Source of the DNA: Rosistilla ulvae
Lineage (GTDB): Bacteria > Planctomycetota > Planctomycetia > Pirellulales > Pirellulaceae
Reading direction: 5' to 3'
Length of the DNA stretch: 64,000 nucleotides
Assembly: GCF_007741475.1 (NCBI RefSeq)
Contig: NZ_CP036261.1
Location: forward strand, 2,108,001-2,172,000
Part shown: piece after piece, positions 63,730 through 64,000 of the stretch
Position numbering within the stretch: the first letter of the stretch is position 1
Layout of the letters: each line of letters begins with the position of its first letter
Position numbers and translations under genes: made by a program
Notes under the pieces: generated by a model
What the model was told of the DNA's origin: nothing
What the model saw: the letters and a program-made list of their open reading frames with translations, nothing else
Databases searched by the model: none

Positions 63730-64000
63730 AGGAGAGAGATTCAGGCGGGAAAGGAGGCGGGAGAGAATACGGTGTCATTATAAACACGCTCGACAACAAA
63801 GTGTGGCAGGCAAGTGTTTCGCCACTGGTGGGGGAATCGTGGCTCGATCTGATTTATCAGCCGGTATGCAAAAGCGACTGCCGATGGGCAACACGCGTCG
63901 AGCATCTGCAGCGTTTCCGGCGGGCCGTATGCTCCAGCTTCATTCCTTTGCTTTGTCTTGCCGACAGCCGTGTTTCGCCCGACCAACGTGAACGACTTTG
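63730..64000. other. Upstream region at the window edge
   Basis: This 271-bp stretch contains the promoter region of the ceramidase-like gene. A minus-strand frame (63741-63986) and a short plus-strand frame have no recognisable domain. Nothing else is evident before the window ends. Confidence 0.4.

Noticed and set aside
63741-63986. 81-codon minus-strand frame at the window edge
   Set aside because: No recognisable domain and no ribosome site; it overlaps the upstream region of the ceramidase-like gene.

Overview
The window looks like chromosomal DNA of a planctomycete, most likely from the Pirellulaceae (Rhodopirellula/Rosistilla-like). This is an inference from gene content. The evidence is a DUF1559 pseudopilin-like protein, a 'PVC-type' CxxCH cytochrome fused to a beta-propeller and HEAT region, secreted PQQ-type propellers, a Cys-rich secreted protein of a kind I associate with planctomycetes, zinc-ribbon/GYF membrane proteins, many small unlinked transcription units and fairly high GC. 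No rRNA, tRNA, CRISPR array or prophage was recognised.

Region by region: 1-3.5 kb holds a four-CBS-motif protein, alanine dehydrogenase and a PhzF-like protein. At 3.57-5.12 kb there is a complete IS4-family insertion sequence with 20-bp inverted ends and an 11-bp target duplication, inserted in a chromosomal palindromic repeat. At 5.4-13.8 kb lie housekeeping genes: oligoendopeptidase F, gyrB with a clear terminator, class II fructose-bisphosphate aldolase, a UDP-glucuronate decarboxylase-type epimerase and a GNAT-like protein. At 13.9-18.1 kb are a polytopic membrane protein and a three-gene envelope run (polysaccharide deacetylase, glycosyltransferase, PlsC acyltransferase). At 18.2-24.1 kb are secreted proteins: a PQQ-like propeller, a DUF4198 protein, a DUF1559 protein, a Cys-rich protein and another propeller-like protein. 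At 24.3-34.9 kb are pckA, the large PVC cytochrome, EgtB, a GDSL/SGNH hydrolase, a cytochrome c'-like protein, a zinc-ribbon/GYF protein and a ceramidase-like protein.

At 35.2-43.3 kb are an S1-domain protein, prephenate dehydratase, dnaK with its own terminator, and clpB. At 43.3-49.9 kb is the most unusual locus: a minus-strand operon of a PilM-like protein that seems fused to a PilN-like part, followed by two single-pass membrane proteins with extreme Met/Gly-rich repeats. At 50.0-57.5 kb are a GH38-like protein with a doubtful active site, a mercuric-reductase-type flavoprotein with a TVP38 membrane protein, a DUF547 protein, a gene remnant and a methyltransferase.

At 57.55-58.33 kb is an exact 100-bp-period array of eight palindromic units whose sequence also occurs near both ends of the first 5.4 kb. 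From 58.3 kb to the end are a class V aminotransferase, two hairpin repeats, an enolase-superfamily enzyme, a beta-barrel-like protein and a second ceramidase-like protein.

Most genes are single units in ordinary metabolism, stress response and envelope functions. The convincing multi-gene units are the PilMN/Met-rich operon, the envelope trio, the DUF1559-DUF4198-PQQ run and the TVP38-flavoprotein pair.
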